DNA of 64,000 nt from Ecdyonurus torrentis (GCA_949318235.1 OX439133.1:3664490-3728489); one strand, 5' to 3'. Counted from the stretch's first letter, positions 15,171-28,610 are shown. Numbers and translations: made by a program. Notes: generated by a model not told the origin, from the letters alone.

Positions 15171-16859
15171 TTAAGTTTTAGTCCCATAAGAGCCCATGTT
15201 AATTTCAATAGCTATTTACTATCTTGTTTGATGGTCCTGGGTTTCGAAAAATTTATTATAGGTTGCTGTTACTGTTAACTTTCAAATGTCATCATAAAGT
15301 TTGCAAATTTCCATTTTAGATTTTGAGATATAAGCCATCTAAATAAAGGCAGTCGTATGTTATATCAATGCTCATATGTTTGTGTGGCAGGCGGCTGAGT
15401 TCCGTGCCAGGCAGCAAGCTCACCAGCGAGCAGCTGCAGAACAACAGATGTGGAACCAACAGCAAGCAGCCAGCACGGCACAGACACACAACGCAGCAGC
15501 CACTCAGCCTGGGGCTCCAGGGGCTCCTGGTGCCACCTTGGCCTCTCAGACACCTGCCCCAACTCCAGCGGCACAGGTAACGTTGTCGTCATACGTGGCT
15601 ATTTAGACTTAGGGTGACAAACTATTTTCATCTTTGGACCTCTTTTGATATTCAAATTTCTAGCATAATTAGGCAGGAGGTCAGACAAAGTAGCCATACT
15701 TAAAGGCGTAGAACACCTTGAACAAAAAAAGTTGTGTAATATCCTAACAAACCTGAAAATAAACGTTGATTTGGCTGGAGTCAATGATTTCCAATTTATT
15801 TTCCATTCACAAAATGCCGTTGCCGGTCACCGACGTCACAGCTTGCCTGGTCCACGCGCAACCGGGCGAGCTGTGACGTCAGTGACCGGCAGCGGCATTT
15901 TGTGAATGGAAAATAAATTAGAAATCAATGACTCCGGCCAAATCAACGTTGATTTTCAGGTTTGTTTGGATATTACGCAACTTTTTTGTTCAAGGTGTTC
16001 TATGCCTTTAAGCCTTTAACCCTAAAAATATGTAATTTTTTATCTTCTCTTAAATATTTCAATAGAAATTAGTCATTTATTTGACTTTTCTAGCCTGTGG
16101 GATAAGTGAGCCCCACAAGGGTAAAGAGGAAAGCTCTGACGTAGTAGATTTCCTTTACTGTGTGAGTAAAAACTCTGCACACTTTCTCAGGTAGCCTTAG
16201 CAGGTAGAGCAAGGGGTACATATTTTTTACTCGCATTTGTATCGTTATCCTCGCAGGGCTCGTTCATCCCATGGACTAGAAAAGTCAAATAAACAATTGA
16301 TTACAATTGAATTGTTTTAGAAAAGAAAAAAAAAACACTTATTTTTAGGTTTGTCTATTGCTTTAAGAATTACATTTAAAAATAACTCTAGTTGGGGACA
16401 AACAGCACCTTTTTTCAGGCTGTCCGATATAATGTTTAATTTTTTAATCATGTGTTTCAGGTGGCACCTCCCACACGAGAAGACACCCCCAGTTCACCGC
16501 AAGCAGTGGCTGTCCCACCCCCCTCCACCCCACAAGCCACCCCCGCCACACCCGCACCCCCAGCTCCCACCCCAGTAGTCGCAGCAGCCCCTACACCTAC
16601 CCCAGCATCAGTAGTAACCCCTACTCCCACCGCCCCTGCTCCCGCACCTGCGACAGTACCAGCAGCAGCAGCAGCAGCACCTGCGACAGCAGCTCCCATC
16701 GTACCCCCCACCTCTCCTGTCGCAGTAGCCTCTCCCATGCCACACGGCGGTGGTATCGTGAACCAGGCACCGACTGCTGTGTCGGCACCGGTGGTTACTC
16801 CACCTGTCGTGGTAGGTGCCGTTCGTGCACCGACACCACCTCCTTCTACTGAACCCTAG
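1..16859 (+). CDS. SMARCC2: SWI/SNF (BAF) complex core subunit SMARCC/Moira, 17 exons, 5'-partial
   Basis: Scaffold subunit of the nuclear SWI/SNF (BAF/BAP) chromatin-remodelling complex. Coding exons seen: 1-55, 1455-1574, 2984-3088, 4596-4764, 5493-5692, 6400-6498, 7640-7752, 8164-8446, 9094-9296, 9865-9982, 10622-10805, 11644-11804, 12316-12676, 13920-14125, 14615-15031, 15391-15576, 16461-16859 (stop TAG). All junctions are GT-AG and keep one frame, giving 1125 residues; base 1 is the last base of a codon started off-window. Order, numbered from the first residue here: conserved N-terminal module (1-250), basic and acidic linker, SWIRM (about 398-488, with [11 protein letters not shown] and [11 protein letters not shown]), SANT (about 575-625, with [19 protein letters not shown] and [20 protein letters not shown]), acidic E/K-rich stretch, coiled coil (about 860-935, with [20 protein letters not shown]), then a Q/A- and P/A/T-rich tail. 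Many stretches match vertebrate SMARCC2 nearly word for word; in flies the gene is moira. Human SMARCC1/2 are about 1105/1214 aa, so only some tens of residues are missing. Exon 14 has a second in-frame acceptor (exon from 13956). Confidence 0.97.
745..1005 (+). mobile_element. Element R, partial copy (SMARCC intron 1)
   Basis: Contains CAACAATACTAACAAAGTGC...GACGACTTTGTGTTCCTGTC and ends with AAGCTTTTGTTTTCCTGGATTT. It matches one arm of the R palindrome at 6962-7446. Confidence 0.7.
1170..1385. mobile_element. Element U (TATGC-rich inverted repeat), SMARCC intron 1
   Basis: An AT-rich stretch rich in TTATGC/GCATAA motifs. Its GAACAAATTATGCTGAA and surroundings recur at about 35190-35750, with fragments near 46850-46920 and 58430-58500. 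Confidence 0.5.
1708..2112. mobile_element. Element H1, foldback (SMARCC intron 2)
   Basis: A long imperfect inverted repeat. The left arm has TGATCACATCATCGTGTTATT and CGTCACAGCTACAACTTGCTC; the right arm has GAGCAAGTTGTAGCTGTGGCG and ends GGTTTAATAACACAATGATCACT. Related copies are at 18712-19850 and 21430-21800. Confidence 0.75.
2142..2500 (+). mobile_element. Element G1 (TTAA ends), SMARCC intron 2
   Basis: Runs from TTAAGG(n)AAATCAGCTAC to GAGATACAAGTCG...CCCTTAA. Related copies are at 15066-15350 and 51826-52167. It contains a 16-base G run (about 2259-2274). Confidence 0.65.
2629..2935 (+). mobile_element. MITE C1 (SMARCC intron 2)
   Basis: Family C is about 305 bp with TATAGGGTGTAT at the left and TACACCCTATA at the right. 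It contains GATGACGTCATATTTATTG near the left end and CCAACATGGCGTCGAC near the right. No coding capacity. Confidence 0.85.
3383..3445. repeat. Poly-T run (63 bases)
   Basis: Uninterrupted T tract in SMARCC intron 3. Further T or A runs of 20-40 bases occur at 3757-3796, 5011-5046, 15139-15164 and elsewhere. Lengths of such runs are unreliable in assemblies. Confidence 0.9.
4209..4518. mobile_element. MITE A1, foldback with TTAA ends (SMARCC intron 3)
   Basis: Family A is an almost full-length inverted repeat. It runs TTAAAGgCgTAGAACAC...TTGATTTGGCCGGAGTCATTG...TGACGTCA, a short centre, then the reverse complement. This copy ends 77 bp before exon 4. Nested copies show TTAA target duplication. 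Confidence 0.85.
5311..5427. mobile_element. Short foldback with two CCAAT motifs (SMARCC intron 4)
   Basis: Starts GGCCACAATTAAA and ends TTTTATTGTGGCC, an inverted repeat. It contains GCGATTGGCTAAA and GACCAATCGG. It ends 65 bp before exon 5. Confidence 0.55.
5886..6226 (+). mobile_element. MITE B1 (SMARCC intron 5)
   Basis: Family B is about 340 bp, with left end TTAAAGGAATAGACCAGAG and right end TGGTCTATGGCTTTAA. Internal marks are GTGATCAGAAAATTCGAT, TTTCTGACGTCATAAACATG and CACGCTCTCTCGTGGGGCTAC. The left TTAA of this copy is eroded. Confidence 0.85.
6962..7446. mobile_element. Element R2, large palindrome (SMARCC intron 6)
   Basis: Two arms of about 215 bp (about 6974-7188 and 7223-7434) are near-perfect reverse complements around an AT-rich centre. 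Each carries ACAAAGTGCTxGCAGACGAC and AAGCTTTTGTTTTCCTGGAT. Smaller R pieces lie at 6536-6562 and 6795-6860 in the same intron. Confidence 0.8.
8725..8836. repeat. (TTTTTTTC)n microsatellite (SMARCC intron 8)
   Basis: Repeats of C followed by seven T, period 8, degrading to TTTC at the right. Confidence 0.9.
9349..9665. mobile_element. MITE A2, near-perfect foldback (SMARCC intron 9)
   Basis: TTAA-ended. The arms are almost identical reverse complements, each with TGACGTCA and a (T)GCCGCTGCCGGTCACTGACG segment. One of the best-preserved A copies; transcribed, it would form a hairpin of about 145 bp. Confidence 0.9.
9809..9839. repeat. (AG)n microsatellite
   Basis: About 15 AG units just upstream of SMARCC exon 10, within 25 bases of its acceptor. 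Confidence 0.85.
10841..11148. mobile_element. MITE A3 (SMARCC intron 11)
   Basis: TTAA-ended A copy of the subtype with CATGCATCTGACATTTTGT instead of the GGTCACTGACGTC-type arm; it is shared by A1 and the right half of A9. It starts 36 bp after exon 11. Confidence 0.85.
11197..11591. mobile_element. MITE E1, foldback with TTAA ends (SMARCC intron 11)
   Basis: Family E: TTAA, then CTTGTCAACTTACTTTTTTATC, CATACCTTATTATCCATGAATT and GTGACGTCACAATGTACCG; the second half is the reverse complement. It ends 52 bp before exon 12. Confidence 0.85.
12131..12280. mobile_element. Element M1 with CCAAT box (SMARCC intron 12)
   Basis: ACACTCTGGCC...AAACAAGGT at the left, GTATCCGCTCAAACTACTATT and GGGAGAAGTGTA at the right, with CTAGCCAATCACAGTTGAC between. 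A fuller copy (M2) is at 50359-50517. Confidence 0.65.
12720..13215. mobile_element. Element Q1 (SMARCC intron 13)
   Basis: AT-rich block whose segments (ACAATAATTxTTTGTGCATT, TTTCTAATTTGACTAAAATTT, GCGAGATATCTGTC) recur in reverse orientation at about 23500-23905. No coding content. Confidence 0.55.
13337..13436. mobile_element. Element N1, short inverted repeat
   Basis: Starts GTTCGTAAACCCTGTTTTCTG and ends CAAGAGAACGGGGTTTTC. A better copy is at 52726-52829 and a fragment at about 24634-24662. Confidence 0.6.
13465..13775. mobile_element. Element O, TIR element with inner palindrome (SMARCC intron 13)
   Basis: The ends GAGAAACCAACAAGCGCCTTA and TAAGCCGCTTGTTGGTTTCTC are reverse complements with one mismatch (CGC/CCG). 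Inside (13509-13578), GTGAAAATCTTGATGGCACA also faces its reverse complement. Confidence 0.75.
15066..15350 (+). mobile_element. Element G2 (SMARCC intron 15)
   Basis: TTAAGGAGAGAAATCAGCTTT at the left and GAGATATAAGCCATC at the right; diverged relative of G1 and G3. It ends about 40 bp before exon 16. Confidence 0.6.
15700..16011. mobile_element. MITE A4 (SMARCC intron 16)
   Basis: TTAA-ended foldback of the same subtype as A2, with TGACGTCA or one-base variants in both arms. Confidence 0.9.
16079..16291. mobile_element. TIR element (SMARCC intron 16)
   Basis: The ends TTGACTTTTCTAGCCTGTGGG and CCATGGACTAGAAAAGTCAA are imperfect inverted repeats. It contains GCTCTGACGTAG. A single copy in this window. 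Confidence 0.6.
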
Positions 16860-17438
16860 ATAGTGGTGCTCGCCATGCTTTAGCGACAAATGACAGCTTT
16901 CTCCAATTTGTATTATAATTATAAATGCTCACTTTATGACGTCATTACTGCCTGTTACCTAAGTTTAAGTATCATAAGACATGGAACCTCAAAGTAACGA
17001 CCGTCGACACCAATGTAATCTTACGTGGCTTAACTGATGGGTGCTTACAGGCAAAGCTATAGCAACTCTTTTCTTTCTCTCTCTATCTCTCACTCACACT
17101 TTCTACTCTCACTGATCATTGTTAAAAAAAAAAGACATTTCTGACGGAGAATGGCGAGCAGACACACACCAAAATTTTTATTTTTATTTTCTTATGGTTG
17201 GGGGAATCCTCAGTACAAGCCAAGGGGGAGAGGCTACGAACTGAAAGTGTATGGCACATATTCAAGATCTTCAAACTACCGCACTGCTTTAAACACCTGC
17301 TATTATGTCCCATGTTCATTCGAACTTGAAAAAAAAATTGGCGCGAAAAATGGAAAAATCTAAAATGTGGCCTCGTAATGTAATTTTTCAAGTTTAAGTG
17401 AACTTCGTACATTAAATGACAATTAAAGGGTCAATAAA
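16860..17438 (+). other. Probable 3' UTR of SMARCC with candidate polyadenylation signal
   Basis: Non-coding sequence follows the TAG stop. The first clean AATAAA on the + strand is at 17433-17438, about 575 bases downstream. It is the simplest end of the transcript, but nothing else (for example a clear GU-rich element) fixes it. A 70-codon open frame at 17151-17363 shows no family resemblance. Confidence 0.4.
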
Positions 17439-18170
17439 TGGTTATTTAAGATAAATCGAACATTCATAACATCTCAAAAGCACCCTCGATACTCTAAGGA
17501 TACTGGGCAGCGAATTCGTTTATGAATTCGTTTACTGCACACCAAATTTGTTGACAGCGAATTGTGTTAAGGAGCTCAAAGGAGATACACAGAACCCTCT
17601 TGGACTTGAAAAATCAGAAAACTTGTTTTAACTAGCGAGCAACGAAACGTAAGCATGATAATGACATTTTTCAGCATTGTCCGCTAGTTATTTGGGCACC
17701 ATGCTACGATGAGAGTCGACGGTCGTCAGATTTACGTTCCATGTAAATGATACTTCAGCGACGTAAAGGTGGACGTAGAAATATTCTGGCTCGTACAGAA
17801 AATCTCTACGTCCATTTTTACTAAGCATGTTTTCATAGCAGTTTAATGAGAATTATGGGAATTTGGATGAAAAAAATTGCATTTTTATTTTAATTAAAAA
17901 TAATTGGAATCAAGGAAATTTCCATTTTAATGGCTAGTTCACACTGATATTTTTGTTCTCAAAGTATTTTTAAATTTGTATTTCACTAAAAATTAAACAC
18001 GATGTAAAAATATTATAGCAAGAAAAAATATCGCTGTGTGAATTAGCCTTTAAAATCAATTTTATTATATAATAGCTTCAACAATTCCTTTTTTCAACAA
18101 AAATGAAATTTCACCATTTTTAAATACTGGAAATACTTAAAAGCTAAGTCCTATCATATATTTAAAGTTG
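17439..18170. other. Gene-free AT-rich sequence
   Basis: No open frame with recognisable content and no repeat family shared with the rest of the window was seen here. It may hold more distal 3' UTR of SMARCC. Confidence 0.4.
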
Positions 18171-18193
18171 AAGTCGGAAATGCTTTTAGCGTC

Positions 18194-18194
<1 letters not shown>

Positions 18195-18224
<30 letters not shown>

Positions 18225-18249
18225 CTTTTTTTTTTTTTTTTTTTTTTTT
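18195..18249. repeat. Poly-A next to poly-T, a perfect hairpin
   Basis: An A run is followed by one C and a T run. A similar T-then-A arrangement is at 57245-57309. Confidence 0.85.
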
Positions 18250-18711
18250 GACAAAGACAATCAAATTTGTGCTTAGAACAAAAGCTATACTATAAAAGTA
18301 AAACAAAATTGGAGACTATGTTAATGTCGCTAAAATGCAATTAAACACATTTTTTTAAAAAAAAAAGTAGCCATTTTTCTCAAAATTCTTGGTCTTTTTT
18401 TATAAATATATATATTTATTTATTAAATTTATTTGAAAAATATAATTTTTTTTATTATAAAAATTTTGTGCAATTTTTTGCTACCGGAATTAAAAGGCCA
18501 AGATCAGCACCAAAATATGTAAATATTAAAAAAATGTAATTTTATTTTATAAGAACTTGAAAAATAGTATGGGTTTTTTAGCTACACTATAAAAACAGAT
18601 AACTAGTGCCAAAATTATTTACACAATACAGGTAAATAATGACTTCTATCGATGAATTATGTTACCTGGATAGCTGTTTCACCTGTGGTTATCATTATTA
18701 TGCTCAACAAT

Positions 18712-19850
18712 GGCTTTTTTAAAATAGTGATCATTGTGGTATTAAACCTCACGAAAACGCGATCTCAAAATTTTAATTATTCACGCGCTAAGAGTAAAAG
18801 CCATTACTACCAAACCTACGTCACAGCTACAACTTGCTCTCACGCTAGCTTGATGTTTGATGTTAAGTGACTTAGAACCTACGTCACAGCTACAACTTGC
18901 TCTCACGCTAGCTTGATGTTAAGTGACTTAGAACCTACGTCACAGCTACAACTTGCTCTCACGCTAGCTTGGCGCAAGCTGGAGTAACACTTATTTTTTA
19001 CTCTCGCTACTTGACGCAACATTTAACGTATATAAAAAAATCGTTTTTCTGACTACAGAAAACGTAGTAAAATAATTTATGCAATAGAGTAACTCCAGTT
19101 CGCGCTTAACTAGCGTGAGAGAAAGTTGTAGCTGTGACGCAAGGTCTATATAATAAAGAGGTACATAGAGCGCAGCACAAAACTGGCGCAGTTGATTTTA
19201 ATTTGTGATGGATGTACTTGATTCTAAGCCAATACGATGCCGTTCACCAGTTACGTCATTGATAAGCTGAATAAAAATACACCCGGTGATCTGACGTCTT
19301 TGGTGAATTCCTTTAAAGTGACCGTCCAGACCTACCAACATGCCCTTTTAATTCATTAAACGCAAAATGTGACACCCAAAAGCATGTTCAATTTTGACTA
19401 TTACTCAAATGTAACCCCCGCAAGAGAACGCGAAAAAGTTGTAAAGTAGGCAAAATGCACAAATTTTGAACATTTCTGACGTCAGGATTGTACACATTCA
19501 ATAGGAAAAGTTGTGCGGGTTGCATAAGCTGAAATTTTGATTATACAGTACGTTTAGGCCGTCAAAATTAGGTTCTTGAGCAAAATAATTGTACTTTTAA
19601 AAATTCTTTTTTGGGTTTAATACATTGAAAAAGCATGTTGTATGGTCTGAACGGTTCCTTTAAGCTGCGCGACCTTGGCCAAAACTTTTCCCGAAGCATC
19701 TAACCTCTTATATATGGACCTTGGCTGTGACGTAGGTTCAGGGTCGCTGAAATGTCGTTTGCTCTCGCGCTTTAGTAATTAAAATTTTAAGATCGCGTTT
19801 TCTGGAGGTTTAATAACACAATGATCACTTTTAAAAAAGACTACTTCTAG
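18712..19850. mobile_element. Element H2, expanded and nested copy
   Basis: The ends match H1 (AGTGATCATTGTGGTATTAAA at the left, GGTTTAATAACACAATGATCAC at the right). Inside, a roughly 56-bp unit (CCTACGTCACAGCTACAACT... to ...TTAAGTGACTTAGAA) is repeated about three times (18815-18985). A diverged B-like element (about 19308-19675, with TTTCTGACGTCAGGATT and GTTGTGCGGGTTGCATAA) is embedded. Confidence 0.7.
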
Positions 19851-20330
19851 TTTAATTTTGTCACTAGTTTCTGTTTTTCTGAGTGTAGGTTTAGAGAAGA
19901 TCGATGTTTTTTATGTATAACATAATTTATTTGATAAGATTTTCGCGCAAGAAATATTTGCGCCATTTTATTGATTAAATTTATTATGATTTGAAACCAT
20001 GTTGTAAATACAATTGATAAGTAGGGTTTTAAAATATAAAATATTATTGTACGAAATTATGACAAGTATTTAAAATTATTGGCTAGCTAGAAGACGAAAA
20101 GTCAAGGGAATTTGAAATAAAATTTTAAAAATGTGGGGAAACATGGAAATTTTACCATAATTTTTAACTTTTCGCTATAAGAATTTTTGGCTACATATTT
20201 TCCCCTTTCATATTGTCTCAAATGGGTGGCATTTTTAGATATAAAATATTCTGATTTTGTGACTTAAAAGTCAAAATACCAAATGAACAAATTTTGAAAA
20301 GCAAAAAAATAATAATAATAAAATTTAATT
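19851..20330. other. Gene-free AT-rich sequence
   Basis: Nothing recognisable: no family copy, no open frame of interest. Confidence 0.4.
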
Positions 20331-20534
20331 TTTTTTTTTTTTTATATAGTAATCCAGCGCTGGTCTTAGCAAAGTAAAGGGATATCCTTAAGTTTGGTCT
20401 GACTTGCTCACAAATTAGGTAGCTTTATAGTTTGTCTCCTTAAGTCTGTAAGGACTCATGTGCTATGGATATTTTTATCATTTGTGTGCTAGCCAGACCA
20501 AACTTATAAAGGAACAACTGTTTTGAGGCTGACT

Positions 20535-20625
20535 ATAAGCGATATCTCCCACATCAGCTTCTGTTTTGACGTTCTGCGCATGCGTAGTTAATAGAAACGG
20601 AAGCGGATGTGAGCGAAATCGCGTA
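20535..20625. mobile_element. Element K1, short foldback with GCGCATGCG core
   Basis: GCGATATCTCCCACATCAGC, TTCTGCGCATGCGTAG, then AAACGGAAGCGGATGTGAGC. Copies K2 and K3 are at 38757-38855 and 56907-57005. Confidence 0.65.
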
Positions 20626-20651
20626 AACACTTGTTCCTGAATTAGCCAATA

Positions 20652-20757
20652 GTACACTCCTCCCGAATAAATCTAACCGAAGCGATAATCTCTCCAAATG
20701 TTAAATATATAAGGAAACTTCAACGTAAGCGGTCAGATTTATTCGGGAGGAGTGTAC
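20652..20757. mobile_element. Short TIR element
   Basis: GTACACTCCTCCCGAATAAA at the left and TTTATTCGGGAGGAGTGTAC at the right are perfect inverted repeats. Confidence 0.75.
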
Positions 20758-20759
20758 AT

Positions 20760-21330
20760 TATGAATATATTATATCTTCATTATGCTAAAATCAGAACTG
20801 TACACTACTGCACTAAAAAATGCACTTTCAAATTATTAGCTTTTTATTTCCATTTAAAAAACAAAGTTCTAGCTGGCTTAAAATATACATAATAAATATA
20901 ATCTAACCTAAAATATTAGAAATTCTGCACATTTAAAAAAAACATGCAGTTTTTATTATTAATGTTGTTTTTTTAAAAACGAATCTCATTTGCAATTTTT
21001 TATATATATAAAAATTAATCTTATTTTGCACTTTATTTTTGATGTATTATATTTTATAGCAGTGGTATGTCGGGCAAACTGTATTATGTACATTGTGCTT
21101 TTTTTAAAATCCCCCCCTACCTCCCCCTCCTCTTTATAGCTAATTAGGATAAGAAAAATATCAGAAGAATTGATATTTTTGATTATAATTTGTAGTAATA
21201 CAATATGATATAGATTTTAAATATTTTTATTTTGACTTTAGTAAAGTCATATATAATGGTTGGTAGAAAATATGTATTATAAATTAATATTCAAAATTTA
21301 TGTGGAATTTAACAAATAAATAATACTTCA
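20760..21330. other. Gene-free AT-rich sequence
   Basis: No feature beyond A/T runs and a short C-rich patch near 21110-21130. Confidence 0.4.
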
Positions 21331-21360
21331 CGTATAATATGTATTTGTGTTTAATTGTTT

Positions 21361-21372
21361 TCTCTCTCTCTT

Positions 21373-21417
<45 letters not shown>
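21361..21417. repeat. (TC)n microsatellite
   Basis: About 25 TC units with one interruption. Confidence 0.9.
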
Positions 21418-21418
<1 letters not shown>

Positions 21419-21471
21419 TTTTATTCAAGGAGTAGTCAACAATGGCTGTTTTAATAGTGATCATCGTGTTT

Positions 21472-21778
21472 TTAAGGGAGTAGGGTACCAACCTTATATC
21501 TCAAAAACTACACGTGTTTTGGGTCTAAATTTGGTTTCATTGTGTAAATAAGGGTCACACCTAGCCGTGATAAAAATTTCAAGATGTTTGACCGTCCCGA
21601 AAGAATTATTGAAATTAACATTGGGCCTTATGGGCTTAAAATTTCAAAAAAAATCATATAAAATTAATTTTTTATATATTTCAAATTGTCTTAAGCTGAA
21701 GTATCATTGTGCAAAATTTCAGATTTTTTTTTACCATAAAAGTGAGTAATGGCTGACGTCGGTAACCTACTCCCTTAA
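21472..21778. mobile_element. Element P1 (TTAA ends) inside an H copy
   Basis: Family P: TTAAGGGAGTAGGGTACCAAC at the left, GTAACCTACTCCCTTAA at the right, with TTTGACCGTCCCGAAA inside. The flanks (TAGTGATCATCGTGTT and CCTCCCGAAAACGCAATCTC) are element H sequence, so P1 landed in H at a TTAA. Confidence 0.75.
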
Positions 21779-21988
21779 TCCTCCCGAAAACGCAATCTCA
21801 AAAAAAAAAAAAAAAAAAAAGGGGGGGGGGGGCACTAGTCTAACATACATACGTAACTGACAGGGAATGTAAAATTCAAATAAATTATATAAAAACGTAC
21901 AAGATAGTTAAAAGGAAGCTCTTATATACCACTAGTTTTTTTGCATTTTATTTTAAAAAAAATCACAATTGCAATAATTGCAATTTTT

Positions 21989-21989
21989 C

Positions 21990-22020
<31 letters not shown>

Positions 22021-22730
22021 ACTCATATTGAATACATATTATACAGTTTTGAGGTCATTATACATTATTCCGCTTCAGAGAGCTATTCGCTCGTGTCGAA
22101 GCAATATCATAGTTAGAAATTATAAAAAAGATAAGAAAGATTAGGTGATTGTCTTTTCACACATTGTATAAAAAAAAAATAATAATAATTATTATCCATT
22201 TGAATAGTAGTAATTTTTTTTTCTTTTTTTTCTTTTTTTTCTTTTTTTTTTTTTTTTTAGCATATTTATTACTGTTTTTTGAAAACATAGTTTTTTAATA
22301 AATTTTTGAAGGTTAAATAATTTTTATTTTTTATTTGGTCTGGTAGATCATTATATAAATGAATACCTTTGGTTAAGATTGCCATTCGTCCCATATTAGT
22401 TCGTTGGAAATCAATGTGAATATCTTTAGCTTGTCTTGTGTAATACTTATGAATTTCATTATTATATACAATTTCAAAATCATTTTTTATTAAGTTGTGA
22501 ATTATCCTATATATTAAAGTACATAGCGCCACAGTGTTCATGCTATTTATATTTAGTTTATTAGTCTCTTTATATAAATCAATTGTATTTTTCCTGTATG
22601 GAAAATTATATACTATTTTGAGAGCCTTATTTTGCATTCTTTTAATGCTAATAAGTTCATTTTCATATGCATTACCCCAAATTCCTACAAGATAATTTAT
22701 GTGAGAGTGTATAAATGCATTGTATATATA
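21989..22730 (-). mobile_element. LINE (Jockey/CR1-like) 3' fragment with reverse-transcriptase C-terminus
   Basis: On the - strand a coding remnant (about 22725 to stop at 22269) reads YNAFIHSHINYLVGIWGNAY, then QNKALKIVYNFPYRKN, and ends YNDLPDQIKN...TFKNLLKNYV. This is the typical tail of reverse transcriptases of Jockey/CR1-type retrotransposons. An AT-rich 3' UTR follows, and then a poly(A) tail (poly-T at about 21989-22014 on the + strand). The 5' end is truncated; no promoter or endonuclease part remains. Confidence 0.8.
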
Positions 22731-23141
22731 TTTTGATATATATTTTGATGTATTTAAAAAAAAAAAATGTTACAGAGTTGAAATTGTAGGGTTTTGTTCT
22801 CCTTATTAAACTTAAATTTTGTGTACAATATGAGTCTTGTACTTCAAATTGATAAATAAAAAAATAAAAATAATAAAAAAAAACTACTCCAACATAAAAA
22901 AATTGTACATTTTTCGCATTACATTTTCGGGTGGTAATTTCATCCAAATATCACAAAAAATCACGGAAATGTGCAATTATATATTTAATATCACTAAATT
23001 TCTTATTATATTTATTATTGATACATATTTTATAGTGATTTCATGTCACCTTGCAAAGTCACTAATCAGTAATCGCTCACGTCAATGTCACAGTCACGTG
23101 ATCTATAGTGATGCACTGCACGATCACGTAGCTATATCAAA

Positions 23142-23438
23142 TATAGACCCCTTTCACATCCTTGCGCTTTGTCGCCATGTTTGTGATGCCTAATGTATTG
23201 TCCAGCATAGGAGAAACATCATTTCTCCTAATTTTTCACTTAATTAAGAGTTTATTTCAACTGAACGAATTTTTCTCATATTCTTCGAGCTTATTAGGAG
23301 CTAGAAATAAGTCTTTGATTCAGGTTTGAAGCTTATCTTTTGCTATTAAAAAATAAAAATGACATTTTTCCTATGCTGGCCTATGTATTCATAACCAGCA
23401 AAATGGCGGCTCTTAAATATGAGTGTAACCGGTCTATA
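23142..23438 (+). mobile_element. MITE F1
   Basis: Family F, about 295 bp: TATAGACCCCTTTCACATCC at the left, CAAAATGGCGGCTCTTAAAT and ACCGGTCTATA at the right. Other copies: 45032-45328, 48855-48921 (partial), 58070-58364. Confidence 0.85.
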
Positions 23439-23499
23439 CCTGCGTGTTCACGTTTTATGATCACAAATATCAAAGTAAAACATAACATACTATTTGATT

Positions 23500-23905
23500 T
23501 AAGGTAGTTAGGTGACTGACTGATATCTCGCAAACTAGCGACGGTAGCGAATAATAATATTAACACAAAAATAAAGAAGAAATGTTACTTAAAAGTTTAT
23601 TTATGTCAAACATATGAAAACACGATCAAATATTTTGTTATTTCACTTTAAAGATTTTACATGTAAATAAGGAAATTCAATTTGTGAAATTTTAGCAGCA
23701 AAATTTAGTCAAATTAGAAACTTGCAAAATTAAAAGTATTATTGAACATTTTCGGGGGGGGGGGGGGGGGGGGGGAATAAATGTACTCGATTTTATTTCA
23801 AAATTATATTGTTTGTTTTGTTCCCAATAAATAATGCACAAACAATTATTGTAAAAATATATAGTTCTTCTTTTAGGGATTTCCGGTCCAAGTCAGTCAC
23901 CTTCT
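23500..23905. mobile_element. Element Q2 with a 22-base G run
   Basis: Reverse-orientation relative of Q1, with poly-G at about 23754-23775. Confidence 0.55.
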
Positions 23906-23960
23906 AAAATAATATAAAAAAAGTCAATAATATTTTAATAATAATTCAAAAACAAGTCAA

Positions 23961-24004
<44 letters not shown>

Positions 24005-24134
24005 GCATCTTACGTATATAAGCGTAATAAAAAATTAAAATACGCATTTTCAAAGAGCGATATTTTTTTACTTCAAAGTCACGGGAGAAATGTGTTTTTA
24101 AAAGGGCTTTATAAAGAGGTCGCAAATAAAAAGG

Positions 24135-24180
<46 letters not shown>

Positions 24181-24273
24181 TAATCATATGGTTAAAGATA
24201 AAGAACCGGTTATCGAAAAGCAGTTTTGAGTGACTACAGGAATTGTTTCCGGTCCATTGTTGATTGATAATTT

Positions 24274-28022
<3,749 letters not shown>

Positions 28023-28057
28023 TATTGAAGTGATGTATGTATAGCACGTACCCGCTC

Positions 28058-28098
28058 ACTTTTTATGTCACTCAACATTCGTGATTTCGTGACAATTA
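28058..28098 (-). promoter_or_regulatory. S1 promoter block, weak TATA
   Basis: Read on the - strand, the block TTGTCACGA-ATCACGA, then GTTGAGTGACA, then CATAAAAAGTGA precedes the ATG by about 36 bases. It aligns with the block of S2-S4, but the TATA box has decayed to CATAAAAA. S1 may be the weakest promoter of the four. Confidence 0.6.
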
Positions 28099-28142
28099 TA
28101 TGCATGATGTACCGCACGGAAATCAAACGTCATGCCCAACAA

Positions 28143-28310
28143 TATAGGGGGGGTGTATGTGCATGACATCATATTTAATGCGCTTGGACGCCATATTGGA
28201 GTATGCTCAGCATGAAAAACTTCGTTTATAACTATTTTCTTTGATAAATTGTTTAATTTTTGTTATATACAGTTATTTTCCTCACATTTCGAGATAATAT
28301 AATTCAACCT
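28143..28310 (+). mobile_element. MITE C3a, left half only
   Basis: GGGTGTATGTGCATGACATCATAT through GAGATAATATAATTCAACC, cut off where C3b begins. It lies directly upstream of the S1 promoter. Confidence 0.7.
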
Positions 28311-28311
28311 A

Positions 28312-28610
28312 TTAGGTGTATGCGCATGACGTCATATTTATTACGCTTGAAGGCCAGACTGGAGTAGAGCATAACATTGCTCAGGATAGAACAAACTTCA
28401 TTTAAGCCAATTTTATTTGGGAAATAGGTTAATTTTTTGTTATTGTTATTTTTCTCACATACTTGAGATACTAATTCAACATATTTACAGCACCAATGCT
28501 CTTGCATATAGTGGTTTTAAACTGGCGAAATGGTTTATTTTCCTATGCCACCCATGTTATTGACTTATCCAACATGGCGTCAACTTTAACATGAATGCAT
28601 ACACCTTATA
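28312..28610 (+). mobile_element. MITE C3b
   Basis: TTAGGTGTATGCGCATGACGT through ATGCATACACCTTATA. Confidence 0.8.

Noticed and set aside
16457..16889. Antisense open frames over the last SMARCC exon
   Set aside because: Shadows of a proline/alanine-rich coding exon.
17151..17363. 70-codon open frame after SMARCC
   Set aside because: Falls in the probable 3' UTR; no family resemblance.
22837..23193. 118-codon open frame
   Set aside because: No signal, domain or exon context; it overlaps MITE F1.
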